DNA from: Terriglobia bacterium
Lineage (GTDB): Bacteria > Acidobacteriota > Terriglobia > Acidiferrales > UBA7541
Assembly (NCBI GenBank): GCA_020072785.1
Contig: JAIQGG010000008.1
Coordinates: 1 to 64,000 of the forward strand
DNA: 64,000 nucleotides
Direction: 5' to 3'
Shown here piece after piece: positions 17,219-25,516 of this stretch; position 1 is the first letter of the stretch, and every line of letters begins with the position of its first letter. The notes beneath the pieces are model-generated. The model saw nothing but the letters and a program-made list of their open reading frames with translations. It was not told where the DNA came from and ran no database searches. Both the position numbers and the translations under genes were made by a program.

Positions 17219-17926
17219 ATGAGCTGGACCTGCGAACAAATCGAAACGAGCCTCAGCGATTACCTCGACGGCTTGCTCTCTCCCGCCGACCGCGAGGCTT
17301 TTCTCGCGCACGCCAGCTCCTGTGCGCAGTGCGCTCCGCTGGTAACCAGTCTCCCGCAGCTCCTGGCCGGACTTCACACTCTCGCGCCGGTGGAGACGCC
17401 CCCGCACCTCGTCTACAACATTCTCGACAAGACCCTCGGTCCGCGCGAATCGTCTTCCCCCTGGCGCTTCCTCCGCGATTTCCTGCGCGGCCTGGCGTCG
17501 CCGAAATTCGCTTATGGCGCCGCCTCCGTCCTCGCCACCTTGGCCGTGGTCCTGACCGCCGCGGGTTTCTCCTGGCGCAAGCCCCGCCTCGCGGAACTGC
17601 ACCCGGTTACCCTCTACCGCAGCGCCGACCGTCAGGCACACCTGGCCTACGCCCGCGGCTCCAAATTCATCAGCGATCTGCGCGTGGTCTATGAGATCCA
17701 GTCGCGTCTGCGCCCGGATACCGAGAACCCCGCCGCCCCGGAAAACTCCGCTCCACCCTCCGCTCCGCCATCGGGTCCGGACGACCAGCCGGGCATTTCC
17801 AACACTCCGCGGCATTTCAATCGAACTTACGGCAATCGCCCCGGCCTGACCGTTCTGGCGACCATCTTGACGCCCTTCAGCCAGTTGACCGCTTCGCGGT
17901 CACGCATGCAAAGGAGCCTCCCATGA
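17219..17926 (+). CDS. Zinc-finger anti-sigma factor, membrane anchored
   Basis: The 235-residue protein has an N-terminal anti-sigma zinc finger (CEQIETSLSDYLDG with HASSCAQC). One membrane segment lies at about residues 98-118 (FAYGAASVLATLAVVLTAAGF). A proline-rich periplasmic tail follows. It should hold the ECF factor at the membrane. The last codons are odd: a copy of the dispersed palindromic repeat at 17884-17908 is read through and encodes LTASRSRM, which suggests the C-terminus was extended or replaced by repeat insertion. The TGA stop overlaps the ATG of the next gene. Confidence 0.9.
   Translation: MSWTCEQIETSLSDYLDGLLSPADREAFLAHASSCAQCAPLVTSLPQLLAGLHTLAPVETPPHLVYNILDKTLGPRESSSPWRFLRDFLRGLASPKFAYGAASVLATLAVVLTAAGFSWRKPRLAELHPVTLYRSADRQAHLAYARGSKFISDLRVVYEIQSRLRPDTENPAAPENSAPPSAPPSGPDDQPGISNTPRHFNRTYGNRPGLTVLATILTPFSQLTASRSRMQRSLP
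17884..17908 (+). repeat. Dispersed palindromic repeat inside the anti-sigma gene end
   Basis: GTTGACCGCTTCGCGGTCAC followed by GCATG, taken here as the type copy. Stem TGACCGC (17886-17892) and GCGGTCA (17896-17902) pair perfectly around TTC. It is translated as part of the anti-sigma factor C-terminus. Confidence 0.9.
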
Positions 17927-18537
17927 ACTGCGCGGTCCATACGGAACACGAAGCCGTCGGCTACTGCCGCAACTGTGGCAAGGCCCTGTGCGCCGCCTGC
18001 ACGCGCCCGGTCCGCGACGTTCTCTACTGCGAGGACTGCCTCGCCGCGGTCATGGGCCATGCCGCTCCCCCCGCCGCTCCGGCCGCTCTGCCCCCGGCAG
18101 CTTCCGGCTCCAACCCAGCCGTGGCCTTTATTCTCGGCTTCTTTCCCGGCTTGGGCGCCATCTACAACGGCGAATACAATAAAGGGCTGATTCACATCCT
18201 TGTTTTCGCCGCACTCGTGATCGGTCTCAGCACCGTAACCAACGAGAACCTGGAGCCGGTTCTTGGTCTTTCCCTCGCCGGCTTCATCTTCTACATGGCC
18301 TTCGACGCCATGCGCACCGCGCAGGCCCGCCGCGCCGGTCAGGCTGCTCCCGATCCCCTCGAAACTTGGGTCAAGGAAAAACCCATCGGCGCCATTCTGC
18401 TGATCGTGCTGGGCGCGCTCTTCCTGTTGAGCAATTTTGGCTGGTTTCCCTGGGACCGCCTGGGACAGCTCTGGCCGCTGATTCTCATCGTGGCTGGGAT
18501 CCTGATGCTGCGCAAGCGCCTGGGACGCGCCGCGTGA
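17923..18537 (+). CDS. B-box zinc-finger membrane protein with TM2-like segment
   Basis: A 204-residue protein. The N-terminus is a B-box-type zinc finger, CAVHTEHEAVGYC then CGKALCAAC and CEDC. A proline/alanine linker follows, then several hydrophobic segments. The first pair, AVAFILGFFPGLGAIYNGEY, resembles the TM2 domain. A C-terminal pair (GAILLIVLGALFLLSNFGWF and LWPLILIVAGILMLRKR) resembles the LiaF-type membrane unit of the next two genes. The function is unknown. It overlaps the anti-sigma gene by four bases (ATGA) with AGGAG upstream, so the two are translationally coupled. Confidence 0.85.
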   Translation: MNCAVHTEHEAVGYCRNCGKALCAACTRPVRDVLYCEDCLAAVMGHAAPPAAPAALPPAASGSNPAVAFILGFFPGLGAIYNGEYNKGLIHILVFAALVIGLSTVTNENLEPVLGLSLAGFIFYMAFDAMRTAQARRAGQAAPDPLETWVKEKPIGAILLIVLGALFLLSNFGWFPWDRLGQLWPLILIVAGILMLRKRLGRAA

Positions 18538-18550
18538 GAGGAGTCTGACA

Positions 18551-18808
18551 ATGGCTGATCGAATCCGCTGTGCGTGCCAGCGCTGCATGCTGCACGGGCT
18601 GATGGGCCCGGCTGTGCTCATCACTCTGGGCGTGCTCTTTCTGCTCAACGAGTGGCGTGGCGACTATTTTGGCTTCCACTACACCTGGCCGGTCCTGCTG
18701 ATCGTCATCGGCCTGATCAAGCTGGCCGAATCGCTGGCCTCCACGGAAGGCCACGGCGCGGCCAGGGTGCAACCGCCGGCGCCGGGCAACCCGGGACAGG
18801 GGCGATAG
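18551..18808 (+). CDS. Small membrane protein, LiaF/DUF5668-like
   Basis: An 85-residue protein with two hydrophobic segments (LMGPAVLITLGVLFLLNEW and FHYTWPVLLIVIGLIKLAE). It matches the short two-helix unit found in LiaI/LiaF-type envelope-stress proteins and in both neighbouring genes. The N-terminus has three cysteines (CACQRC). Function is unknown. It lies 13 bases after the B-box gene and six bases before the DUF4097-type gene, so it is part of the ECF operon. Confidence 0.78.
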   Translation: MADRIRCACQRCMLHGLMGPAVLITLGVLFLLNEWRGDYFGFHYTWPVLLIVIGLIKLAESLASTEGHGAARVQPPAPGNPGQGR

Positions 18809-18814
18809 ATCCTC

Positions 18815-20167
18815 ATGGCCGCCAACCGCACACGCCGCAGTTCACTCTTCAGCGCCTTGGTACTGCTTCTCTTCGGCGTACTCTTTCTCATTCATAATTA
18901 CCGCGGCGGCCTCGACTTTGGCCACCTCTTCCGCCACTGGTGGCCCCTGCTCCTGATTCTCTGGGGGCTCACCAAGCTCTACGAACGCACCGCCGCCCGC
19001 CGCCTGGGCGCCGCCGGCTCCGGCGCCATCACCACCGGCGAAGTTTTTCTCGTGCTTCTGCTGCTGGCCCTCGTCGGCATTTTTGCCGCCAGCGATTTTG
19101 TTCTGCGGAAGAACCCCGAGATTGGCGACGTCTTCGGCAACTCCTACACCTACGACCTGGACGTCGCTCCCCGCGCCGTGCCCGCAAACGCACGCATCAC
19201 CATCCGCAACGGACGTGGCGATATCCGCGTGCGCGCAGGCGACACCGCGCAGATCCGCCTTTCCGCCAAGAAGAACATCCGCGCCTGGAGCAAGAGCGAA
19301 GCCCAGCGCTTGGCCGCTCCGGCCTCCCTGCAGATCGTTCAGGAGGGCGACGCCTACGAGGTCCGGCCCGCCGGCTACGATCCCGGCGACCGCCGCATCG
19401 CCATGGACCTGGACGTCGAGGTGCCGCGCAAGGCCATCCTCACTATCCGCAAGGAAGGAGGCAATGTGGAAGTTTCCGACGTCGCCGGAGAGATTGACAT
19501 CACCTCGCAGACGGGCGATATCGAAGTCCGCGAGGCGGGCTCCGACGTCAGCGTGGACCTTCGCCGCGGCGACGTGAAAGTTTCGGGCGTGAACGGGGAT
19601 GTAAAACTTTCCGGGCGGGGCGGCGAAGTCGAAGTGATCAACGCCACGGGCGGGCTGACGCTCGACGGCGAGTTCTACGGCCCGATCCGCGCGGAGAAGG
19701 TCGCCAAGGGCGTGCGTTTCATCTCCCACCGCACCGATTTGACGCTTACTCAGCTCGCCGGCCATCTCGAAGCCGGCTCCGGCAACCTGGACATCTTCGA
19801 TTCCACCGGCAACCTGACCCTGCGCACCAATTCCTACGACATCACCCTCGACAACGTCACTGGCAAGCTCAAAATCGACAACCGCGACGGCGACGTCAAG
19901 CTCCGCTTCGCCTCGCCCCCCAAGGAAGACGTCGAAATCACCAACAAGTCCGCGGGCATTACCCTCATGCTCCCCGCGGCTTCCGCCTTCACCATCGCGG
20001 CCGACTCCCACTCCGGCGACATCGACTCCGAATTCGACGCCGCCTCCCTCAAGAAGACCACCACCGAATCCGGCGACGCGCATCTCGAAGGTCAACTCGG
20101 CGCGCACGGCCCCAAAATCACCCTGAAGACCAGCTACGGCTCCATCGCCCTCCACAAGGGCACCTAA
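18815..20167 (+). CDS. DUF4097-type beta-solenoid envelope protein with LiaF-like membrane region
   Basis: The 450-residue protein begins with LiaF-like hydrophobic segments (LFSALVLLLFGVLFLIHN, HWWPLLLILWGLTKLY and VFLVLLLLALVGIFAASDFVL). Residues from about 120 to the end form a repetitive beta-strand domain with short repeats such as GGNVEVSDVAGEIDI, TGDIEVREAGSDV, GDVKVSGVNGDVKL and GNLTLRTNSYDITL. This is the pattern of the DUF4097/toast-rack putative adhesin fold, likely outside the cytoplasm. It is the last gene of the sigma/anti-sigma operon and is a plausible output or sensor of that envelope-stress system. No terminator was recognised after it. Confidence 0.85.
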   Translation: MAANRTRRSSLFSALVLLLFGVLFLIHNYRGGLDFGHLFRHWWPLLLILWGLTKLYERTAARRLGAAGSGAITTGEVFLVLLLLALVGIFAASDFVLRKNPEIGDVFGNSYTYDLDVAPRAVPANARITIRNGRGDIRVRAGDTAQIRLSAKKNIRAWSKSEAQRLAAPASLQIVQEGDAYEVRPAGYDPGDRRIAMDLDVEVPRKAILTIRKEGGNVEVSDVAGEIDITSQTGDIEVREAGSDVSVDLRRGDVKVSGVNGDVKLSGRGGEVEVINATGGLTLDGEFYGPIRAEKVAKGVRFISHRTDLTLTQLAGHLEAGSGNLDIFDSTGNLTLRTNSYDITLDNVTGKLKIDNRDGDVKLRFASPPKEDVEITNKSAGITLMLPAASAFTIAADSHSGDIDSEFDAASLKKTTTESGDAHLEGQLGAHGPKITLKTSYGSIALHKGT

Positions 20168-20268
20168 AAAGAGTTCACGAGTACAAGAGCCGGAAGAGTC
20201 CAGTCATTTGCAGTCACCGTCTCTTACACTCTCATGCTTTTGAACTCTTCTACTTTTTGCTTTTGAAC
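20168..20268. repeat. Intergenic CT/GA-rich tract with short inverted repeat
   Basis: The gap between the DUF4097 gene and convergent aroA is made of short CT- or GA-rich words, such as GTCTCTTACACTCTC and TTTTGAACTCTTCTAC. AGAGTTCA at 20170-20177 is the inverse complement of TGAACTCT at 20241-20248. A similar CT-rich tract occurs at 61607-61690. No gene or strong terminator was seen. Confidence 0.4.
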
Positions 20269-21579
20269 TTACCTCTCCGCCAGCCGTTCCAGTTCCTTGT
20301 AGAACTCCGGATAAGACACCCCCGCGCACTCCGCATCCCGTATCCGTGTCGCTCCCTCCGCCGCCAGCCCCGCCACCGCAAACGCCATGGCAATCCGATG
20401 ATCCCCGTGCGGCTCGATCTCCGCTCCGCGCAGGCGCCCCGCGGCGCGGCCCTCCACGCGCAGCCCGTCCGGCCGCTCTTCCACTCGCGCGCCCATGCGC
20501 TTCAGATTCTCCGCCAGCGCCGCGATGCGGTCGCTCTCCTTCACGCGCAGCTCTTTGGCGTCCCGGATCTCGATGCCCTGCTCGGTGAATGGCCCAAGCG
20601 CCGCGAGCATCGGCAGTTCGTCGATCACCAGCGGCACCGTCTCTCCTTCGATCACCCCGCCCTTCAGCTCCGAGCCGCGCACCACGATATCGCCGGCAAT
20701 CTCCCCGTTGGCCACCCGCGGCGAAACAATATTGATGGTTCCCCCCATGGACGCCAGCAGGTCCAACACCGCCGTGCGCGTCGGATTCAGCCCGACGTTG
20801 TGGATCAGCAGGTTCGATTCCGGCAGCAGCAGCGCCGCGGCGATGAAGAAAACAGCGGAGGAAAGATCGCCCGGCACATCGAGCTGCCGCGCCTCCAGCC
20901 GCCCGCCGCCCTTTCCGAAGACCAGGCCCTGCACGCTCACCGTCCGCCCTCTTTTTTCCACGGGCACCCCGAAGGCCTCCAGCGCCAGTTCCGTGTGATC
21001 GCGCGTGCGCGCCGGCTCGCTGACCGACGTCGTCCCGTCCGCAAAGAGGCCCGCCAGCAGCACCGCGGACTTCACCTGCGCGCTGGCCATGGGCATCACA
21101 TACTCGATCGGCCGCAGGTCCCCGCCGCAAATCTCCAGCGGCGCGAAATTATCCTCGCGCGCTTTGATCTCCGCACCCATTTCGCGCAAGGGCGCAATCA
21201 CCCGGCGCATCGGCCGCCGCCGCAGTGAAGCGTCCCCGGTCAGTGTGGACGTGAATCTCTGCCCGCAAAGAATCCCCGCGAGCAAGCGCATCGTCGTGCC
21301 CGAGTTGCCCGCATCCAGCGCGCGTTTGCTCCCGCGCAGCCCCCGTGGTCCATGCCCCGTGACCCGCGCCAGGTCCTTCTCGCGCTGCACCGCGGCGCCC
21401 AGCGCGCGCATGCACTCCAGCGTGCTCTGGCAGTCCGCCGCGGAGGAAAAATGCCGCAACTCGCTCGTGCCCTCGGCCAGCGCAGCAAACATCGCGTAGC
21501 GGTGGGATATGGATTTGTCGCCGGGCGGCTCGAGGCCCCCGCTGATCAATCTTGCCGGTTCGACAGTATGTTTCCCCAT
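20269..21579 (-). CDS. aroA: 3-phosphoshikimate 1-carboxyvinyltransferase (EPSP synthase)
   Basis: EPSP synthase joins shikimate-3-phosphate and phosphoenolpyruvate in aromatic amino acid and chorismate synthesis. The 436-residue protein is of normal length and shows GDKSISHRYAMFAALAEG, DAGNSGTTMRLLAG, RRPMRRVIAPLREMGA, VKESDRIAALAENLKRMG and PHGDHRIAMAFAVAGL. These cover both domains and the substrate-binding residues. The ATG at 21579 is supported by the MGKHTVEPA lead into the first strand. It is monocistronic here, with the other aro genes elsewhere. Confidence 0.97.
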   Translation of the reverse strand: MGKHTVEPARLISGGLEPPGDKSISHRYAMFAALAEGTSELRHFSSAADCQSTLECMRALGAAVQREKDLARVTGHGPRGLRGSKRALDAGNSGTTMRLLAGILCGQRFTSTLTGDASLRRRPMRRVIAPLREMGAEIKAREDNFAPLEICGGDLRPIEYVMPMASAQVKSAVLLAGLFADGTTSVSEPARTRDHTELALEAFGVPVEKRGRTVSVQGLVFGKGGGRLEARQLDVPGDLSSAVFFIAAALLLPESNLLIHNVGLNPTRTAVLDLLASMGGTINIVSPRVANGEIAGDIVVRGSELKGGVIEGETVPLVIDELPMLAALGPFTEQGIEIRDAKELRVKESDRIAALAENLKRMGARVEERPDGLRVEGRAAGRLRGAEIEPHGDHRIAMAFAVAGLAAEGATRIRDAECAGVSYPEFYKELERLAER

Positions 21580-21754
21580 CGGCTCAGTGTATCACGCACT
21601 TTTTACGGTCATGCCCCATGCAGCCTGCGTTATCGCCATCCCCTTGCCCCCTTCCTTGCCCTTTGGGCCAGCTATGCGATTGTGGAACACCGCCGCGAAC
21701 GCCTTGCTATTCTCTGGCGCCCTGTTGCGTAACATGGTCAGGGGGAAAACGGGT

Positions 21755-22579
21755 ATGACCTCTCACACCTGGATTCGACACATCACCAGAGCCCTGTTGA
21801 CCGTCTGCGGATTGCTCGCGCTCGCCGTGCTGCTGGCGGCCATGCCCGGCCGGCGCTCTCCCGAGCTTCCGCAGCAGGAGCCTTCTCCCGCGCAGGTCCC
21901 CGCGCCGCAAGCCATCGAACACAGCGACGCCATGCAACACGATCAGATGCCCGGCATGGACATGAGGGATGAAAAAAGCACCGAGGGGAACGCCGTCAAC
22001 GACATGATGCACCGCCATGCAGCCGGTCCGCACATGCACCTGACTGCGCCCCGGCCGCGCAACGAGGCCGATGAGCAGCGCGCCGCCCAACTCGCCGCGC
22101 AGTTGCGCGAGGCCATCGCCAAATACAAGGACTATCACGCGGCGCTCGCCGACGGTTACAAGATCTTCCTGCCCGGCGTTCCGCAGCCCGAATATCACTT
22201 CACCAACTACTGGCACGGCTTTCTCGAAGCCCTGACTTTCGACCCCGCGCGTCCCACTTCCCTCCTCTACAAGAAAATCTCAGGAGGCTACGAATTGGTC
22301 GGCGCCATGTACACCATGCCGAAAAGCGCCACCGAGGAGCAATTGAACGCGCGCGTCCCGCTCAGCATCGCGCGGTGGCATTTGCACACCAATCTTTGCC
22401 TGCCCCCGCGCGGCCAGAAAAAGTCCGCTGACTGGACCAGGTTCGGCCTGCACGGCTCGATCAGCACGCAGAGAGCCTGCGATGCCGCCGGCGGCCGCTT
22501 CCGGCCCTCGGTCTTCGGCTGGATGGTCCACGTTTACCCTTTTGAGGATTCTCCGGAAAAAATCTTCGGCATGCACTAG
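21755..22579 (+). CDS. Exported Met/His-rich protein of unknown function
   Basis: A 274-residue protein with a hydrophobic signal or anchor at residues 8-28 (ITRALLTVCGLLALAVLLAAM). A low-complexity Met/His segment follows (MQHDQMPGMDMRDE and MMHRHAAGPHMHL), typical of periplasmic copper or other metal binding. The C-terminal 170 residues look globular, with HAALADGYKIFLPGVPQPEY, HFTNYWHGFLEALTF and SIARWHLHTNLCLPPRG, rich in His, Trp and Tyr. I do not recognise the family. The ATG at 21755 is preceded by AGGGGGAAAA; the frame is open much further upstream, but only this start gives a clean signal peptide. It is divergent from aroA. Confidence 0.78.
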   Translation: MTSHTWIRHITRALLTVCGLLALAVLLAAMPGRRSPELPQQEPSPAQVPAPQAIEHSDAMQHDQMPGMDMRDEKSTEGNAVNDMMHRHAAGPHMHLTAPRPRNEADEQRAAQLAAQLREAIAKYKDYHAALADGYKIFLPGVPQPEYHFTNYWHGFLEALTFDPARPTSLLYKKISGGYELVGAMYTMPKSATEEQLNARVPLSIARWHLHTNLCLPPRGQKKSADWTRFGLHGSISTQRACDAAGGRFRPSVFGWMVHVYPFEDSPEKIFGMH

Positions 22580-22664
22580 CACACAGAGTGATCTTTTGGG
22601 CCGCAGAGGCACAAGGGCTGTGCCTGCCCTTACTTGTTAGCTGTGGAGCGCGTACTGTTCTTGC

Positions 22665-22700
22665 GTTCACCGCATTGCGGTCACACTTATCGGTGACCGC
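22665..22700 (+). repeat. Degenerate copy of the dispersed palindrome plus inverted repeat
   Basis: GTTCACCGCATTGCGGTCAC at 22665-22684 differs from the family core at a few positions. Its right arm GCGGTCAC (22677-22684) also pairs perfectly with GTGACCGC at 22693-22700 across eight bases. It lies between two convergent genes and could form a hairpin at the end of either transcript. Confidence 0.55.
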
Positions 22701-22708
22701 TGAAAAAT

Positions 22709-23326
22709 TCAGCCAACCGGGTTCGACTTGCTGGTTTTGCTTTTGTGTTCGGGAATGATTTCACCCATTGCCCCGCGTTTCCACGGCCGGTCGACTACCA
22801 GCTCAGGATGCTCGTGCCGGAAAGTTTCCGCGATGTGGCAGTCCCAGCAGACCGGCCAGTGCGTTTCAAATACTTCCAGCAGGCGCTCCGCGGGAATCTC
22901 ATTCCACTGCACTGTCTTCCGATCCGGGCCCACCAGCGCCGGCCGGTGATCGTGCCAGTGGATCTCACCGAAGGGCTTATGGCAGTACGCGCAACTCTGC
23001 CCCGCATACCAGTTCGCAACCTTCGTCCACACCAGGCAGTTCTCCGGATCGGCTTCGATCTGGGTTAGGCATTCTTGTCCGCAGTTCTTGCGCTCCGGCC
23101 AGCGCGAGCATTCCTCTAGCCAGATATGCCCGTGGCCCAGCACGGACTCACGAACCGCCTGTCCAGTATTCACGCTCACCGCGGCAGGCTTCCCCGTTTC
23201 CGGGCAGGTCACCAGCATCTTCCCCCGATACCGCAAGTAAGTACGCACACCGACGATGCATCCGACCAGGAGCACTCCCGCAGCCACAACCAGCGTTGCA
23301 AGGAGCAGAAAGTTTCCCAGAATCAT
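22709..23326 (-). CDS. Membrane-anchored protein with two CXXCH haem-type motifs
   Basis: A 205-residue protein with one N-terminal membrane segment (FLLLATLVVAAGVLLVGCIVG, about residues 6-26). The rest is rich in cysteine, histidine and tryptophan. Two CXXCH motifs, CAYCH (112-116) and CWDCH (160-164), are those used for covalent haem c attachment. Further cysteines lie at 41, 73, 82, 86 and 97. Nearby histidines (EIHWHDHRP, FRHEHPE) could be distal haem ligands. It may be a small di-haem electron-transfer protein; a zinc-binding role is the alternative. No cytochrome biogenesis genes are adjacent. Confidence 0.75.
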   Translation of the reverse strand: MILGNFLLLATLVVAAGVLLVGCIVGVRTYLRYRGKMLVTCPETGKPAAVSVNTGQAVRESVLGHGHIWLEECSRWPERKNCGQECLTQIEADPENCLVWTKVANWYAGQSCAYCHKPFGEIHWHDHRPALVGPDRKTVQWNEIPAERLLEVFETHWPVCWDCHIAETFRHEHPELVVDRPWKRGAMGEIIPEHKSKTSKSNPVG

Positions 23327-23692
23327 CGCAGCCTCCCTTTTCCGGCAGGAACCTCTGTCGGGGCCTTCCCGGGCATTTTACATAAAAGAGCACATCAGAG
23401 ACCAAAAATCGCACGCCGCCAATACAAGCTATCACGCTGCAGAGAAAGCAGTTGCGAAATCAGCGGGCAGCCCCCGCCGTTCTCCGGAGAGATGTCTACC
23501 GCCAAATAGCGCAATTCAGCGGGCTATCTCTCACCCGCAAGCCGACCATCGCTCCGGTCAGGACTGCGCGATGGAGTAGCTGCTGGTTGTCCTGGCCGAA
23601 ACGATGCGGGGCACCTCATCGCTCCAATTGCTTCCCGCTACCCTGCCAAGTATCATTGTAAATTCATGATGCCCGTCCAATCCCATCGAACC
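23327..23692. other. Intergenic region between the CXXCH gene and the S55 peptidase gene
   Basis: 366 bases between divergent genes, expected to hold both promoters. I see no coding gene, RNA gene or clear repeat in it. An in-frame ATG for the S55 protein also exists at 23666, inside this stretch. Confidence 0.5.
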
Positions 23693-25471
23693 ATGTCTCG
23701 CCCTATTTTGCATCGTCTTCTCGCCGCGCTTCTCGCGTTCGCGGGGAGCCTCAGCCTGGCCGCTGCCCTCTCCGCCGCCCCGAATGCCGGCGAGATTCTT
23801 CCTCTGGATCAGGTCCGCCCCGGCATGCAGGGCTATGCCTACACGATCTTTGCCGGGGACCAGATCGAAAAGTTTGACCTCGAAGTCATCGGCGTAATGC
23901 CCAATTTTCTCGGTCCGAAGCAATCGATCATTCTGGTCCAGCTCAAGGGCCCCAAGGTCGAGCACACCGGTGTAGTGGCCGGGATGAGCGGCAGCCCGGT
24001 CTATCTCGAAGGCAAGTTGGCCGGCGCGCTCTCCCTGAAACTCGGCATCTTCACCAAAGAGCCCATCGCTGGCGTCACCCCGATCCAGGACGTTCTCCAG
24101 CCGGAACCGGCTTCCGGCGAACTGCGCGCCGCTCTGCAGCCGTTTTCCCTGCCCGGCGACATCGCCAGCCATAACGCTCTCCCCAGCGGCTCTTCGCTCG
24201 AGCCCATCGACACGCCGCTGGTCTTCTCCGGCTTCCAGCCCGCCACGCTGCAGCAGTTTGCGCCGCAGCTCGCCGGATACGGCTTCGTCGCGGCGCAGGG
24301 CGGGACGGCGGCGCCCCGCGCCGATGACGCCCAGTTGCACCCCGGCGATATGGCCGGCATGGTGCTCGTGCAGGGCGACGCCTCCATCAGTTCGGCTTGC
24401 ACGGTCACCGCCATCCGCGACGGCCGCGTCTATCTCTGCGGCCACCCGTTCCTCAAACTCGGCAGCGTCAACCTGCCCATGGCCCGCAGCCGCGTCCTCA
24501 CCACGCTCTCCTCCGATCTCTCCTCGACCAAAATCGTGAACGTCGGCGGCCCCATCGGCGCTATCACGGAAGACCATCTCACCGCCGTCATCGGCAAACT
24601 GGGTCCCCCCCCGCCGCTCGTGCCCCTGGATCTGACGGTGGTCGCCGGCGCCGCCGAAAAAAAATATCATTTCGAGCTGGTGAACCACCCCAAGCTGACC
24701 CCGCTCCTCGTGGCCATCACCACCCTGAACGGCCTGACGCAAAACGCCCTCTACGGAGAAGGCACGACGCTGCGCCTGCAGGGTGAAGTGCGCATCAAAG
24801 GCCACTCCAGCGTGCACCTCGAAAACATCTACGCCCCCGGCGATACTCTTAGTCCCGACGGCTTCCCCGTGGCCATGAGCGTACAGAATGCCTTTGCCCG
24901 GCTCTTTGCCAACAGCTTCGAGGAGCCGTCCGTGGAAGGCATTGCGCTGCGCGTCGAAAGCACGCCGGGGCGTCGCTCCTACACCATCGAAACCGCCTGG
25001 CTGGAAAACGGCGAAGCGCACCCGGGCGAAACGCTGCGCGTGCGCGTCCTCTTGCGGCCCTATCGCGGGGCGTCGCGGATCCAGGAACTGGCCGTGCGCG
25101 TCCCGGAGCAGATCGTACGCGGCACCACGCTGCGCGTCGTCGTCAGCGACGCGGAATGGCTGACGCGCGCTTCGCGCGGCTTCTCTCCCGGCGGGGCCGG
25201 CTCCGAAGACGGCCTGGAACAGCTCATTTCGCAGCTGAACAGCGAGCGGCGCAACGACCGGCTGTATGCTGGCCTCTTCGTGCCCTCGCCGACACTGCTG
25301 TGGGCCGGCACGGAAATGCCCAACATCCCGCTGTCGCAGATCAATGTTCTCGACGGCCGGCCCGCGCCGGGCAGCGTCCGGATCCTGCCGGAATCGCTGG
25401 CTAGCGAGGATTCGGCGGAGCTCGGCGGCCCCGTTTCCGGGGTTATTTCGCTGACGCTTTCGGTGCGCTAG
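23693..25471 (+). CDS. Exported SpoIVB-type S55 serine peptidase domain protein
   Basis: The 592-residue protein has a signal peptide (LHRLLAALLAFAGSLSLAAALSA is the hydrophobic core). It then has an S55 peptidase-like domain: IFAGDQIEKFDLEVIGVMPN resembles the SpoIVB lead, and VAGMSGSPVYLEGKLAGA carries the expected serine at about residue 99. Unlike SpoIVB it has a long C-terminal half with beta-rich segments and no PDZ domain that I can see. Outside spore formers these proteins have no known role. The ATG at 23693 is preferred because it gives a cleaner signal peptide than the ATG at 23666. The beta-propeller gene follows by 45 bases, probably in one operon. Confidence 0.82.
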   Translation: MSRPILHRLLAALLAFAGSLSLAAALSAAPNAGEILPLDQVRPGMQGYAYTIFAGDQIEKFDLEVIGVMPNFLGPKQSIILVQLKGPKVEHTGVVAGMSGSPVYLEGKLAGALSLKLGIFTKEPIAGVTPIQDVLQPEPASGELRAALQPFSLPGDIASHNALPSGSSLEPIDTPLVFSGFQPATLQQFAPQLAGYGFVAAQGGTAAPRADDAQLHPGDMAGMVLVQGDASISSACTVTAIRDGRVYLCGHPFLKLGSVNLPMARSRVLTTLSSDLSSTKIVNVGGPIGAITEDHLTAVIGKLGPPPPLVPLDLTVVAGAAEKKYHFELVNHPKLTPLLVAITTLNGLTQNALYGEGTTLRLQGEVRIKGHSSVHLENIYAPGDTLSPDGFPVAMSVQNAFARLFANSFEEPSVEGIALRVESTPGRRSYTIETAWLENGEAHPGETLRVRVLLRPYRGASRIQELAVRVPEQIVRGTTLRVVVSDAEWLTRASRGFSPGGAGSEDGLEQLISQLNSERRNDRLYAGLFVPSPTLLWAGTEMPNIPLSQINVLDGRPAPGSVRILPESLASEDSAELGGPVSGVISLTLSVR

Positions 25472-25516
25472 ATGCCGGCAGCGCGCAAACTTACATGGAA
25501 CCAATCGAGGAAACCG

